A DNA stretch of 64,000 nucleotides from Nocardioides donggukensis (lineage in GTDB: Bacteria > Actinomycetota > Actinomycetes > Propionibacteriales > Nocardioidaceae): contig NZ_JACYXZ010000003.1 of NCBI RefSeq assembly GCF_014842875.1, forward strand, positions 62,001-126,000, written 5' to 3'. Positions 10,195 to 18,873 of the stretch are shown here, piece after piece. A model generated the notes under the pieces. That model was not told where the DNA came from, searched no databases, and saw nothing but the letters and a program-made list of their open reading frames with translations. Numbering within the stretch: the first letter of the stretch is position 1; each line of letters opens with the position of its first letter. Position numbers and translations under genes: made by a program.

Positions 10195-11166
10195 TCAGAA
10201 GAGCGCGGAGGCGAGGTTCTGCCGACCTCGGATCACGCGCGGGTCGTCGTTGCCGACCGCGGCGAAGAGACCGAGCAGGTGCGTGCGGGCGGCGTCCCGC
10301 TCGGCACCGTCCGAGCGCCGGACCAGGTCCACGAGCCGGTTGAAGGCGTCGTCGACGTGACCGCCCAGCATGTCGAGGTCGGCCACCATCGTCTGCGCGG
10401 CGACGTCCTCCGGCGACTGCGCGGCGGCGGCGCGGGCGGCGTCGAGGTCCACGCCCTGCGTGCGCTGGAGCACCTTGGCCATGGCGAGGCCGGCGGCGGC
10501 CTCGGTGTCGGCCGGGTTGGCGTCCGCGAGCTTCTGGTACTCCGCCACGGCGCGGTCCACGTCGCCCTCCGCGAGGGCGTCCTGGGCCGCTGCGTACCGG
10601 GGGTCGGCCTCCGGTGCCGCCTCGGCGGCGTCCGCCTCCGGGGCGGCGCCGCGGGGCTGGTGCCGGCCGGTCACGCCCTGGGCGGTGATCTGCTGCATGA
10701 CCTGGGTCAGGGCGTTGCGCAGCTCCTCCATCGGCAGCGCGTCCTGGAGCAGTGGCATCGGGCGACCGTCGAGGACCGCCACCACCAGCGGGATGGACGG
10801 GATCTGCATCGCCTGCCCGATCTGCGGCGAGGCGTCGATGTCGACCAGTCCGGCGAGGAAGCGACCCTCGAACTCGCCGGCCAGCGTGGCCAGGTCGTCG
10901 GCCAGGGTGCCGCTCTCCGGCGACCGGGCGCGCGAGAAGAACGCGAGCAGCACCGGCGCGGTCATCGAGGCCTCGAGGACCTCCTGGAAGTTCTGCTCGG
11001 TGACGCTGACCGCGTAGGCGGAGGCGCCGGCCCCACCCGCGGCTCCCCCGGCTGAGGGCCCAGCGGGCGCCCCGGCGGGCGCCCCCGGCGTCGACGCGCC
11101 CCCTGCCGGCCGCTTCAGCGCGGAGAGGTCGATGGCACCTGGACGGGAGAACGGCTGCTGCGTCAT
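10195..11166 (-). CDS. YbbN-type thioredoxin-like / TPR protein
   Basis: A 323-residue cytoplasmic protein: a Pro/Ala/Gly-rich N-terminus (1-48), a thioredoxin fold (about 50-160) and C-terminal tetratricopeptide helices (about 190-320). The thioredoxin active-site CxxC is absent; the corresponding stretch is FFSRARSPESG (residues 76-86), so it cannot act as a dithiol oxidoreductase there. This is the arrangement of YbbN-like co-chaperones. ATG at 11166 is taken as the start; upstream in-frame codons would run into the promoter side of the SDR gene. It converges with the methyltransferase-like gene. Confidence 0.85.
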   Translation of the reverse strand: MTQQPFSRPGAIDLSALKRPAGGASTPGAPAGAPAGPSAGGAAGGAGASAYAVSVTEQNFQEVLEASMTAPVLLAFFSRARSPESGTLADDLATLAGEFEGRFLAGLVDIDASPQIGQAMQIPSIPLVVAVLDGRPMPLLQDALPMEELRNALTQVMQQITAQGVTGRHQPRGAAPEADAAEAAPEADPRYAAAQDALAEGDVDRAVAEYQKLADANPADTEAAAGLAMAKVLQRTQGVDLDAARAAAAQSPEDVAAQTMVADLDMLGGHVDDAFNRLVDLVRRSDGAERDAARTHLLGLFAAVGNDDPRVIRGRQNLASALF

Positions 11167-11383
11167 GGGTCCATCTTCCCCGATCGCCCACACCACCCGC
11201 GAGACCACCCCCGGCCGCTCGTGGTCGACCCCGGACCGTGGCATGATGGCCCCTGCCCGGACGCCGCCTCATCGGCCACCCGGTCCCCCTTCCCCAGGTG
11301 CTGGGACCGCGTGCGGACCTCCGTCCTGCTCCGGGTGCACGGGCAACTCTCGGGTTCGGCGTCACTGTGGGAAGGAGACGACC

Positions 11384-12133
11384 TTGGGCGACTTGGCGTA
11401 CGACTTCTCCGGCAGCCGGGTGCTGGTCACCGGAGGCACCAGCGGTCTGGGCCTCACGATCGCGCAACGCTTCCTGCGCAGCGGCGCCCACGTGATCGTC
11501 ACCGGCAGGCAGACCCTGACGGGCTCGTACGACGCCCCGCTGGCGGCCTTCGAGTACCTCCGGCTCGAGCTGACCGACCACGACTCGATCGCTCGCGTCG
11601 CCGAGGAGGTCGGACCGGTCGACGTCCTGGTCAACGCCGCAGGAGCCGCCCTGCCGCGTGCCCTCGACGTCCACGAGCGCGAGTTCGTCGCGCACTCGAT
11701 CCGGCTCGGGCTGATCGGCCCGGGCCAGCTGACGCGCCGGCTGCGCTACCGGCTCGGCGAGAGCCGGCAGCGCGGCGGCGGCGCCGTGGTGAACACCCAG
11801 TCGCTGCGGCAGTGGTTCGCGCTCTCGCACGGCGCGGCCGCCGACACCGAGATGCTCGACTACACCGCCCGCCTGGGGGCCGCGTGGGGCCGGGACGGGA
11901 TCCGGGTCAACGGGGTCTCCTCCACGGTGGTGACGCCGCGGCAGTCGCAGCTGCGGGTCTCCATCGAGCGGCACTCCGGGCCGCTGCTCACCCGGACCCG
12001 TCAGGAGCGCACCGGCACGCTCCAGGACGTCTCCTCCTCGGTGCTGTTCCTGGCCAGCAGCGGAGCCGCGTTCGTGACCGGTCAGACGATCGTCGTCAAC
12101 GGCGGCGGCGCCGGTGCCCGCCTGGGCTACTGA
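11384..12133 (+). CDS. Short-chain dehydrogenase/reductase family protein, TTG start
   Basis: A 249-residue SDR protein. The cofactor-binding motif VTGGTSGLGL (residues 15-24), the NAAG-type motif in VLVNAAGAALP and a C-terminal VTGQTIVVNGGG identify a classical SDR. The start is TTG at 11384, because GGAAGGAG at 11370-11377 is a strong ribosome binding site six bases upstream and no ATG or GTG fits. The active site is unusual: Tyr160 is present in DYTARLG, but the catalytic Lys expected at 164 is Leu. The protein may have lost redox activity or use another residue. Convergent with the MarR gene, with 15 bases between stops. Confidence 0.85.
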   Translation: MGDLAYDFSGSRVLVTGGTSGLGLTIAQRFLRSGAHVIVTGRQTLTGSYDAPLAAFEYLRLELTDHDSIARVAEEVGPVDVLVNAAGAALPRALDVHEREFVAHSIRLGLIGPGQLTRRLRYRLGESRQRGGGAVVNTQSLRQWFALSHGAAADTEMLDYTARLGAAWGRDGIRVNGVSSTVVTPRQSQLRVSIERHSGPLLTRTRQERTGTLQDVSSSVLFLASSGAAFVTGQTIVVNGGGAGARLGY

Positions 12134-12148
12134 GCCTCCGCTCAGACC

Positions 12149-12637
12149 TCAGAAGTCCCCGGCCGCCCGGCGCACCGGCCGCAACAGCTCCGAGAGCCGC
12201 CGCAGGTCGTCCTCCGAGAGCGTCTCGAGCGCGAACCCGGAGCCGACCAGGTCGGCCGTGGCCGCCTCGACCACCGCGCGACCGCTGTCGGTGATCTCGG
12301 CCAGCACCGCCCGACCGTCGTCCGGGTGCGGCCGGCGTACGACGTGGCCGGAGGCGACCAGGCGCGCGATGATCGAGGTGATCGACGTGGGGTGCACCTG
12401 CAGCCGCTCGCCCATCTTGCCCAGCGGCAGCGAGCCCCGGGAGGAGAACACCAGCAGCACCAGGGCCTCGTAGCGCGCGAAGCTGAGCCCGTGCGGCTTC
12501 AGGATCGCATCGAGCCGGGAGAGGACGAGCTGCTGGACCCGCATCAGCGAAGTGACCGCGTGCATCGCCGGGACCGCCTCCCAGCGCTCCCCCCACTGCC
12601 GGGCGGCCTCGTCGATCGGGTCGAAGTCGAGGGTCAT
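12149..12637 (-). CDS. MarR-family transcriptional regulator
   Basis: A 162-residue winged-helix regulator. The DNA-binding region is KMGERLQVHPTSITSIIARLVASGHVVRRPHPDDGRAVLAEITDSG split over helix-turn-helix (about 74-95) and wing (about 100-118; DDGRA is typical of MarR). Flanking helices form the dimer interface. Its ATG shares a base with the stop of the upstream PH-domain gene (TGATG), so both are co-transcribed and coupled. The ligand is unknown. A palindrome in front of the operon's first gene is a candidate binding site. Confidence 0.9.
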   Translation of the reverse strand: MTLDFDPIDEAARQWGERWEAVPAMHAVTSLMRVQQLVLSRLDAILKPHGLSFARYEALVLLVFSSRGSLPLGKMGERLQVHPTSITSIIARLVASGHVVRRPHPDDGRAVLAEITDSGRAVVEAATADLVGSGFALETLSEDDLRRLSELLRPVRRAAGDF

Positions 12638-13158
12638 CAGTTCACCCGTGGCCCGCGGAGTCCGGTCCGCTGAACGACCCGCTGGATGGAGAGGTCGCGG
12701 GCGTCGGGGTCCCCGACGTAACGGATGTCGCGCAGACCCTGCTCCTGGGCGGCCGACTCGAAGCAGAAGTGCCCGAAGCCCAGGAGCCGACCGTGCAGGG
12801 GCTTGCGCACGGTGATGTCGAGGATCCGGGCGAGCGGCATCGTCGCCAGCTGCTGCGAGAGCACGCCGTGCACGCGGAACACCCGCATGTTCGTGATCAC
12901 GAACCGGTCCATGTGGTGGCCCAGCGCGCGGTAGCCGGCATGGGCCAGGACGACGAGGGCCAGCAGGAAGGGCGCCCAGGCCAGATCCATGTCCACGAAG
13001 GGCATCGCGACCAGCAGCGCTCCCGCGGCGACCAGCTCGAGGGTCGGCACCAGGTAGACCACCCGGTGCTTGCGCACCTCGTCGACGATGACCTCGCCCT
13101 CGTCGCGCAGCAGGTGCTTGCGGATGTTCGGGTCGCTCACCGCCCGGACGAGGCCCAT
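12637..13158 (-). CDS. PH-domain (YdbS-like, bPH2) membrane protein
   Basis: A 173-residue protein with two adjacent transmembrane segments (about 33-50 and 58-78, [19 protein letters not shown] and [14 protein letters not shown]), followed by a bacterial PH domain: [34 protein letters not shown] is the signature start of the bPH2 family. It is membrane anchored with the PH domain in the cytoplasm; function of the family is poorly known. It is the middle gene of an apparent three-gene operon (56-residue membrane protein, PH protein, MarR). Confidence 0.87.
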   Translation of the reverse strand: MGLVRAVSDPNIRKHLLRDEGEVIVDEVRKHRVVYLVPTLELVAAGALLVAMPFVDMDLAWAPFLLALVVLAHAGYRALGHHMDRFVITNMRVFRVHGVLSQQLATMPLARILDITVRKPLHGRLLGFGHFCFESAAQEQGLRDIRYVGDPDARDLSIQRVVQRTGLRGPRVN

Positions 13159-13168
13159 GGCACGAGGC

Positions 13169-13339
13169 CTAGACGAGCTCGTCGACGAAACGGATCGTCG
13201 CCTCGAAGAACTGGGCCATCAACTGCCACAGCCCCGCCATCGCTGCGCCGGCGGTGTCGGCCAGGCCCCGAGGGTCCTGGACCATGTAGAAGCCGACGAA
13301 CAGCACGACGAGCACCAACAACAACGACTTGGCGTTCAC
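13169..13339 (-). CDS. 56-residue single-span membrane protein
   Basis: A short GTG-initiated frame ending in TAG. It encodes an N-terminal hydrophobic segment ([17 protein letters not shown], residues 4-20) and an amphipathic helical tail ending in [13 protein letters not shown]. Third codon positions are nearly all G or C, as in neighbouring genes, and GGAAG lies upstream, so translation is likely. It lies ten bases upstream of the PH-domain gene on the same strand. Function unknown; similar small membrane proteins next to PH-domain proteins are plausible accessory subunits. Confidence 0.7.
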   Translation of the reverse strand: MNAKSLLLVLVVLFVGFYMVQDPRGLADTAGAAMAGLWQLMAQFFEATIRFVDELV

Positions 13340-13368
13340 ACTCTCGGCTTCCGTCCTGGGTCAAGGGC

Positions 13369-13382
13369 AACGTACTTTGTAC
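13369..13382 (-). promoter_or_regulatory. Palindromic operator candidate over the -10 region of the MarR operon
   Basis: GTACTTTGTAC at 13372-13382 is a perfect inverted repeat (GTAC-TTT-GTAC). It overlaps a minus-strand TACGTT (13369-13374) that would serve as -10 box for the 56-residue membrane protein gene, 30 bases upstream of its GTG. Binding here would block the promoter; the MarR protein of the same operon is the natural candidate. Confidence 0.4.
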
Positions 13383-13408
13383 CAAATCGGCCGCGGACGA
13401 CGCGGCAG

Positions 13409-13436
13409 GCGCGCCCGCCCCGGCGGGGCGTGGGCG
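13409..13436 (-). terminator. Possible terminator downstream of meaB
   Basis: A GC-rich imperfect hairpin (GCCCGCCCC paired with GGGGCGTGGGC, with a two-base bulge) directly after the meaB stop on the minus strand. No T-tract follows. Confidence 0.35.
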
Positions 13437-13441
13437 TCCGG

Positions 13442-14464
13442 TCAGTCGGACGGGTCGTCCAGCAGGGCGTCGGCGGCGGCGTACGGGTCGGTCTCACCGC
13501 GGGCGACCCGGCCGGCCAGGTCGTCGAGCTCGCTGCCCTCCCGCAGCCCGGACCAGCGCTCGCGGAGCCGGGTCAGGGCGATCGCCTCGACCTCGCCCCG
13601 GGCGCGTCGGGTCCGGCGCCGGAGCAGCTCGCCGGAATCACGCAGCCAGGTCTGGTGCTCCTCGAGGGCGTCGACCACCTCCGGGATCCCGCCACCGTCG
13701 TGGGCGGTGGTGAGCAGGATCGGCGGCCGCCAGGCCGCGTCCGGCCGGTCGGTGAGCGCGAGCGCGTTGCGCAGGTCCCGGCGGACCTGGCCGGCGCCGT
13801 CGCGGTCGGCCTTGTTGACGACGTAGAGGTCGCCGATCTCGAGGATCCCCGCCTTCGCGGCCTGGATGCCGTCTCCCATGCCGGGTGCCAGCAGCACGAG
13901 CGTGGTGTCGGCCAGTGCGGCCACCTCCACCTCGCTCTGGCCGACCCCGACGGTCTCCACGAGCACCACGTCGAACCCGGCCGCGTCGAGCACCCGGATC
14001 GCCTGCGGGGTGGTCCAGGCGAGTCCGCCGAGGTGGCCGCGGGCGGCCATCGACCGGATGAAGACGTCCGAGTCGGTCGCGTGGTCGCCCATCCGCACCC
14101 GGTCGCCCAGCAGCGCGCCGCCGGAGAACGGCGACGACGGGTCGACGGCGAGCACCCCCACCCGTCGCCCCGCCTCGCGCAGCCGGGCGACGAGCGCGTT
14201 GGTGGAGGTGGACTTGCCGACGCCCGGAGCCCCGGTGATGCCGACCACGAGGGCATGCCCCGTGTGCGGGGCGAGGCCCGCCATCACCTCACGCAGGGCG
14301 GGCGAGGCGTCCTCGACCAGCGAGATCAGCCGGGCCACCGAGCGCGGGTCGCCGCGGCGGGCCCGCTCGACCAGCTCGGGAACGGGGACCGCAGCCCGAC
14401 CACGGGACGGGCCCGTCGTCGACCCGGTCGTCGCTCCGGCCGGGGATCCGGACGGTGGGGTCAC
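13442..14464 (-). CDS. meaB: Methylmalonyl-CoA mutase-associated GTPase MeaB (ArgK family)
   Basis: A 340-residue G3E-type GTPase that loads and protects the adenosylcobalamin cofactor of acyl-CoA mutases. It shows a P-loop GAPGVGKS (78-85), [22 protein letters not shown] (switch region typical of MeaB), [10 protein letters not shown] (Walker B/G3) and VVNKADRDG (the NKxD base-recognition motif). The GTG at 14464 lies nine bases after the thiolase stop; without it the next start would fall inside the conserved domain. In context its client is most likely the ethylmalonyl-CoA mutase at 33.9-35.9 kb, or a methylmalonyl-CoA mutase outside the window. Confidence 0.93.
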   Translation of the reverse strand: MTPPSGSPAGATTGSTTGPSRGRAAVPVPELVERARRGDPRSVARLISLVEDASPALREVMAGLAPHTGHALVVGITGAPGVGKSTSTNALVARLREAGRRVGVLAVDPSSPFSGGALLGDRVRMGDHATDSDVFIRSMAARGHLGGLAWTTPQAIRVLDAAGFDVVLVETVGVGQSEVEVAALADTTLVLLAPGMGDGIQAAKAGILEIGDLYVVNKADRDGAGQVRRDLRNALALTDRPDAAWRPPILLTTAHDGGGIPEVVDALEEHQTWLRDSGELLRRRTRRARGEVEAIALTRLRERWSGLREGSELDDLAGRVARGETDPYAAADALLDDPSD

Positions 14465-14472
14465 GCCTGGCG

Positions 14473-15678
14473 TCAGCCGCGACTCGGCACGCGGACGATC
14501 AGGGCGTCGCCCTGGCCGCCGCCACCGCACAGCGCGGCGGCACCGGTCCCGCCGCCGCGGCGCCGCAGCTCGAGCGCGAGGTGCAGCACGATCCGGGCTC
14601 CGGACATGCCGACCGGGTGGCCGATCGCGATCGCGCCCCCGTTGACGTTGACCCTGTCCTGGTCGACGCCGAGCTGACGGGCGGACTCGATGCCGACCGC
14701 GGCGAAGGCCTCGTTGAGCTCGAAGAGGTCGATGTCCTCCACCGCGATGCCCTCCTTCTCGGCCGCCTTCGCGACCGCGTTGGCGGGCTGCAGCTGCAGC
14801 GTCGAGTCGGGGCCGGCGACCTGGCCGGAGGCGCCGATCTCGGCCAGCCACTCCAGGCCGAGCTCCTCGGCCTTGGCCTTGCTCATCACCACGACCGCGC
14901 ACGCGCCGTCGGAGATCTGGGACGCGGAGCCGGCGGTGATCGTGCCCTCCTTGTCGAAGGCCGGGCGCAGCTTGGCCAGCGACTCGGCGGTGGTGTCGCC
15001 CCGGACGCCCTCGTCCTGGGAGACCACGACCGGCTCGCCGCGGCGCTGGGGGATCTCGACCGGGACGACCTCGTCGTCGAAGATCCCGTTCTTCCACGCC
15101 TCGGCGGCACGCTGGTGCGACCGGGCGGAGAACTCGTCCTGCTCCTCGCGGCTCAGCCCGGCACCGGCCGCGTTGCACTTCTCGGTCAGCCCACCCATCG
15201 CCTGGTCGGTGAACTGGTCGTGCAGCGCGTCGTAGGCCATCGAGTCGACGAGCGCGGTGTCGCCGTACTTGAAGCCCTCGCGGGACTTCGGGAGCAGGTG
15301 CGGCGCCTGGGTCATCGACTCCATGCCGCCGGCGACGACGATCTCGTGCTCCCCGGCCCGGATCAGCTGGTCGGCCATGGCGATCGCGTTGATGCCGGAC
15401 AGGCACACCTTGTTGATCGTGATCGAGGGCACGTTCATCGGCACCCCGCCCTTGACGGCGGCCTGGCGCGCAGTGATCTGACCGGCGCCGGCCTGGATCA
15501 CGTGCCCCATGATGACGTAGTCGACCTGGTCCCCGGCGACGCCGGACTTCTCCAGGGCGCCCTTGATGGCCACGCCGCCGAGATCGGCAGCGCTCTGGCC
15601 CTTGAGCCCGCCGAGCAGGCGACCGACCGGGGTGCGGGCCCCGGCCACAATGACGGATCCGCCGGACTTGGACGACAT
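14473..15678 (-). CDS. Acetyl-CoA C-acetyltransferase (thiolase)
   Basis: A 401-residue type II thiolase that condenses two acetyl-CoA into acetoacetyl-CoA or cleaves beta-ketoacyl-CoA. Catalytic residues are visible: Cys92 in [17 protein letters not shown] (His near 355) and CGGGGQGDA (second Cys near 385). The ATG at 15678 is preceded by AGGAGGAACCC, a near-perfect ribosome binding site. It is followed closely by meaB. Acetoacetyl-CoA made here is the first intermediate toward crotonyl-CoA, the substrate of Ccr encoded 1.7 kb away. Confidence 0.94.
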   Translation of the reverse strand: MSSKSGGSVIVAGARTPVGRLLGGLKGQSAADLGGVAIKGALEKSGVAGDQVDYVIMGHVIQAGAGQITARQAAVKGGVPMNVPSITINKVCLSGINAIAMADQLIRAGEHEIVVAGGMESMTQAPHLLPKSREGFKYGDTALVDSMAYDALHDQFTDQAMGGLTEKCNAAGAGLSREEQDEFSARSHQRAAEAWKNGIFDDEVVPVEIPQRRGEPVVVSQDEGVRGDTTAESLAKLRPAFDKEGTITAGSASQISDGACAVVVMSKAKAEELGLEWLAEIGASGQVAGPDSTLQLQPANAVAKAAEKEGIAVEDIDLFELNEAFAAVGIESARQLGVDQDRVNVNGGAIAIGHPVGMSGARIVLHLALELRRRGGGTGAAALCGGGGQGDALIVRVPSRG

Positions 15679-15956
15679 GGGTTCCTCCTGCGAAGACGGG
15701 TGGCGCTGATGGGTCCGACGATACCCACCGCGGCCACCGCGGGCGACGGCCCCGCCCTGTCAGGCCGGTCACAGGCGCGGCGGCCCGACGGTGGGCCCGA
15801 GCCTGGACCCGACACTGGGGTCGGACACTGGTGGCGCATGGCGACTTCGGGCACCTCGCATCACCCGATCCGGGCCTACCGGCCGGACCCCGCGCCGTGG
15901 TGTCCTGCTGGTGGTTCGGGCGGCGTGGGGCCGCCCGGGGGGATGAGGGAGACACC

Positions 15957-16712
15957 GTGTTCACCAAGCGCAGCCTGCGGATTGCCGTCGCCGCCACCGT
16001 TCTCGGGCTGACCGGAGCGAGCGTGGCATCGCCCGCGCCCGCCGCGTCCTACGATCTCGCCGGCCTCTGGCTCTTCAACGAGGGCGGCGGACAGCACACC
16101 TACGACTGGTCGTGGAGCGGCAACCACGGCCGTCTGGGCTCGACCACGTCCGCGGACGAGCACGACCCCTCCTGGGTCCAGCTGCCGCGGCACTACTGGT
16201 TCCGCAGGGCGGCGCTGCGCTTCGACGGCGACGACCACGTGCGCGTCGCCGACTCCCCGTCGCTGGAGCCGGACGGGGTGACGGTGGTGGCCCGGGTCCG
16301 CGCCGAGGGCTCCCCCGGCGACTACCGGTACGTCGTGGCCAAGGGCGCACTGTCCTGCGAGACCGCGTCCTACGGGCTCTACACCGGCAATGACGGCGGG
16401 CTGCGGTTCTACGCCTCCGACGGCTCCGACTACACGCTCTCGCCCAGCGCCGGCCCGCAGATCTGGGACGGGCGGTGGCACACGGTCATCGGCTCCTACG
16501 ACGGCACGAACGTGCGACTGAAGGTCGACGGCACCGAGGTCGGGGTCACGCCGGCGGACCTGGTGATCGGCTACGGCCTCCCGACCGACGACGACCTCTG
16601 GATCGGGGACTACGCGGGCCCGTGCTCCGCGCCGTTCGGGTTCGTCGGCGACGTCGACGGCGTCGCGGTGATCGGGACCTACGCCGACGGGGTCGGCGGC
16701 ATGGTCCGCTAG
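15957..16712 (+). CDS. Secreted LamG / concanavalin A-like domain protein
   Basis: A 251-residue exported protein. The GTG at 15957 is preceded by GAGGGAGA, and the resulting N-terminus is a Sec signal peptide: FTKRS basic start, hydrophobic core RIAVAATVLGLTGASVAS and an ASPAPAA cleavage region near residue 30. The remainder is one LamG/pentraxin-type jelly-roll domain: LAGLWLFNEGG, ALRFDGDDHVRVADSPSLEP, VTVVARVRAEGSPGDYRYVVAKG, DGRWHTVIGSYDGTNVRLKVDG and LWIGDY are hallmark strands. It probably binds a glycan outside the cell; no catalytic domain is attached. Neighbouring metabolic genes give no hint on partners. Confidence 0.82.
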   Translation: MFTKRSLRIAVAATVLGLTGASVASPAPAASYDLAGLWLFNEGGGQHTYDWSWSGNHGRLGSTTSADEHDPSWVQLPRHYWFRRAALRFDGDDHVRVADSPSLEPDGVTVVARVRAEGSPGDYRYVVAKGALSCETASYGLYTGNDGGLRFYASDGSDYTLSPSAGPQIWDGRWHTVIGSYDGTNVRLKVDGTEVGVTPADLVIGYGLPTDDDLWIGDYAGPCSAPFGFVGDVDGVAVIGTYADGVGGMVR

Positions 16713-16720
16713 CCGTCAGT

Positions 16721-16736
16721 CACCGGCAGGCCGGTG
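16721..16736 (+). terminator. Short hairpin after the LamG gene
   Basis: CACCGGC-AG-GCCGGTG, a seven-base perfect stem nine bases after the stop codon. No T-tract follows, so it is only a candidate. Confidence 0.35.
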
Positions 16737-16808
16737 GGTCCGGGTCGCGGGTGTCCCGGATGTGGACCCCGCGGCGACCTGGCCCGGCGCGCGTACGACG
16801 ATGGGGGC

Positions 16809-17261
16809 ATGAGCGCACCGCTGTCCGTCCCCGAGCACCTGTTCACCGCGATCGACCACGTCGGCATCGCCGTACCCGACCTCGACGAGGCGATCGCGTT
16901 CTACCGCGACTCCTTCGGCATGCGGGTCACCCACGAGGAGACCAACCAGGAGCAGGGGGTCCGCGAGGCGATGGTCGCCGTCGGCGACTCGGGGTCGAGC
17001 ATCCAGCTGCTGGCGCCGCTCACGCCCGAGTCCACGATCGCGAAGTTCCTCGACCGCAACGGCCAGGGCGTCCAGCAGCTGGCCTACCGGGTCACCGACC
17101 TCGACGCGGTCTCGGCGGTCCTCCGCGAGCGCGGCCTCCGGCTGCTGTACGACGCCCCGCGTCGCGGCACCGCCGGCTCGCGGATCAACTTCGTCCACCC
17201 CAAGGACGCGGGCGGCGTGCTGGTGGAGCTGGTGGAGCCCGCGGGGTCCGCCGAGCACTGA
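16809..17261 (+). CDS. mce: Methylmalonyl-CoA/ethylmalonyl-CoA epimerase
   Basis: A 150-residue glyoxalase-fold (VOC) enzyme that epimerises (2R)/(2S)-methylmalonyl-CoA and also serves ethylmalonyl-CoA. Metal ligands and family motifs are seen in AIDHVGIAVPDLDEAIAFYRD (His), GVQQLAYRV (Gln/His position), GSRINFVHPKDAGGVLVELVE (Glu). ATG 16809 fits the family N-terminus; a TACGAC box lies nine bases upstream. It lies between the thiolase/meaB genes and ccr, both of the same pathway. Confidence 0.93.
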   Translation: MSAPLSVPEHLFTAIDHVGIAVPDLDEAIAFYRDSFGMRVTHEETNQEQGVREAMVAVGDSGSSIQLLAPLTPESTIAKFLDRNGQGVQQLAYRVTDLDAVSAVLRERGLRLLYDAPRRGTAGSRINFVHPKDAGGVLVELVEPAGSAEH

Positions 17262-17307
17262 GACGGCGCCGGGCCGGCACTGAGACGGGACTGAGACGTC
17301 CGTCTCA
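17259..17307. promoter_or_regulatory. Operator-like TGAGACG repeats upstream of ccr
   Basis: TGAGACG occurs at 17259-17265 (overlapping the mce stop), 17281-17287 and 17292-17298; the last copy is followed by TC and the inverted CGTCTCA at 17301-17307, giving a 16-base palindrome. A -10-like TTATCT lies at 17335-17340. The layout is that of a repressor or activator site, for example for a TetR-type regulator; no regulator gene is adjacent. Confidence 0.5.
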
Positions 17308-17397
17308 TCACGTGCCACGGCAGGTTACCGGCCGTTATCTTGTGGCCGGTCCACCTGGAGTGGACCGACCCCGACCCGACACCGAGAGGGACCACCA

Positions 17398-18735
17398 GTG
17401 CAGAACATCCTCGACGCGATCCTGGCCGGCGACGCCGAGGGCGGCGACTTCGCGAACCTCGACCTGCCCGAGTCCTACACGGCCGTGACCGTCCACAAGG
17501 ACGAGGTCGACATCTTCGAGGGTCTGGAGACGTCCGAGAAGGACCCCCGCAAGACCCTCCACGTCGACGAGATCCCGGTCCCCGAGCTCGGCCCCGGCGA
17601 GGCCCTGGTCGCCGTCATGGCCTCGGCGATCAACTACAACACCGTGTGGACCTCGATCTTCGAGCCGGTGTCGACGTTCGGGTTCCTCGAGCGCTACGGC
17701 CGGCTCTCCCCGCTCGCCAAGCGGCACGACCTGCCCTACCACGTCGTCGGCTCCGACCTGGCCGGCGTGGTCCTCGCCACCGGCGCCGGAGTGCACTCGT
17801 GGAGCCCCGGCGACGAGGTCGTCGCGCACTGCCTCTCCGTCGAGCTCGAGCAGCCGGACGGCCACAACGACACGATGCTCGACCCCGAGCAGCGGATCTG
17901 GGGCTTCGAGACCAACTTCGGCGGCCTGGCCCACGTCGCGCTGGTCAAGTCCAACCAGCTGATGCCCAAGCCGGACCACCTGACCTGGGAGGAGGCCGCC
18001 TCCCCCGGCCTGGTCAACTCCACCGCCTACCGGCAGCTCGTGAGCCGCAACGGCGCCGGCATGAAGCAGGGCGACAACGTCCTGGTGTGGGGCGCCTCGG
18101 GCGGCCTGGGCGGCTTCGCGACGCAGTACGCGCTCAACGGCGGCGCCACCCCGATCTGCGTGGTCTCCAACGACGAGAAGGCGGAGATCTGCCGCAAGAT
18201 GGGCGCGGAGCTGATCATCAACCGCTCCGAGGAGAACTGGCAGTTCTGGAAGGACGAGCACACCCAGGACCCGAAGGAGTGGCGCCGCCTGGGCAAGCGG
18301 ATCCGCGAGCTGACCGGCGGCGAGGACGTCGACATCGTCTTCGAGCACCCCGGACGGGAGACGTTCGGGGCCTCGGTCTTCGCGGCCCGCAAGGGCGGCA
18401 CCATCGTCACCTGCGCCTCGACCAGCGGCTACATGCACCAGTACGACAACCGGTACCTGTGGATGAACCTCAAGCGGATCATCGGCTCGCACTTCGCGAA
18501 CTACCGGGAGTCCTACGAGGCCAACCGGCTGATCGCCAAGGGCATGATCCACCCGACGCTCTCCAAGACCTACGGCCTCGAGGACGTCGGCCAGGCCGCT
18601 CTCGACGTCCACCGCAACGCCCACCAGGGCAAGGTCGGCGTGCTCTGCCTGGCACCCGAGGAGGGTCTCGGCGTCCGGAATCCGGAGATGCGCGAGCAGC
18701 ACCTCGAGGCGATCAACCGGTTCCGGGGCGTCTGA
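17398..18735 (+). CDS. ccr: Crotonyl-CoA carboxylase/reductase
   Basis: A 445-residue medium-chain dehydrogenase/reductase that reductively carboxylates crotonyl-CoA to ethylmalonyl-CoA with NADPH and CO2, the defining step of the ethylmalonyl-CoA pathway and a source of polyketide extender units. Visible features are AINYNTVWTSIFEPVSTF (family-specific substrate site), HVVGSDLAGVVLATG, VLVWGASGGLGGFATQYAL (NADPH Rossmann motif near 225) and IVTCASTSGYMHQYDNRYLWMNLKRIIGSHFANY (family-specific C-terminal half). GTG start at 17398 with GAGAGGG seven bases upstream. Length matches the family (about 445-450). Confidence 0.96.
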   Translation: MQNILDAILAGDAEGGDFANLDLPESYTAVTVHKDEVDIFEGLETSEKDPRKTLHVDEIPVPELGPGEALVAVMASAINYNTVWTSIFEPVSTFGFLERYGRLSPLAKRHDLPYHVVGSDLAGVVLATGAGVHSWSPGDEVVAHCLSVELEQPDGHNDTMLDPEQRIWGFETNFGGLAHVALVKSNQLMPKPDHLTWEEAASPGLVNSTAYRQLVSRNGAGMKQGDNVLVWGASGGLGGFATQYALNGGATPICVVSNDEKAEICRKMGAELIINRSEENWQFWKDEHTQDPKEWRRLGKRIRELTGGEDVDIVFEHPGRETFGASVFAARKGGTIVTCASTSGYMHQYDNRYLWMNLKRIIGSHFANYRESYEANRLIAKGMIHPTLSKTYGLEDVGQAALDVHRNAHQGKVGVLCLAPEEGLGVRNPEMREQHLEAINRFRGV

Positions 18736-18760
18736 GCCGGACTCCGCGACATCCCTCACA

Positions 18761-18792
18761 CCCCGGTTCGGCGACCGGCTGGCGAGCCGGGG
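18761..18792 (+). terminator. Terminator hairpin after ccr
   Basis: CCCCGGTTCG (18761-18770) pairs with CGAGCCGGGG (18783-18792), ten base pairs with one G-T wobble, followed by TGGGTTTGTC. It lies 26 bases after the ccr stop. Confidence 0.6.
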
Positions 18793-18873
18793 TGGGTTTG
18801 TCGTGACCGATCCGCAACACTGGGGTCCGTCCGGGATCGCACGACCAGCAACTGACGAGAGAGCCGTGAGCCA

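Noticed and set aside
10195..11166. Functional thioredoxin
   Set aside because: The CxxC active site is missing; the TPR tail points to a YbbN-like chaperone partner instead.
13442..15997. One long open frame joining meaB and the thiolase region
   Set aside because: The thiolase is encoded in another frame with a perfect ribosome binding site; the frame merely lacks stops through it. MeaB starts at GTG 14464.
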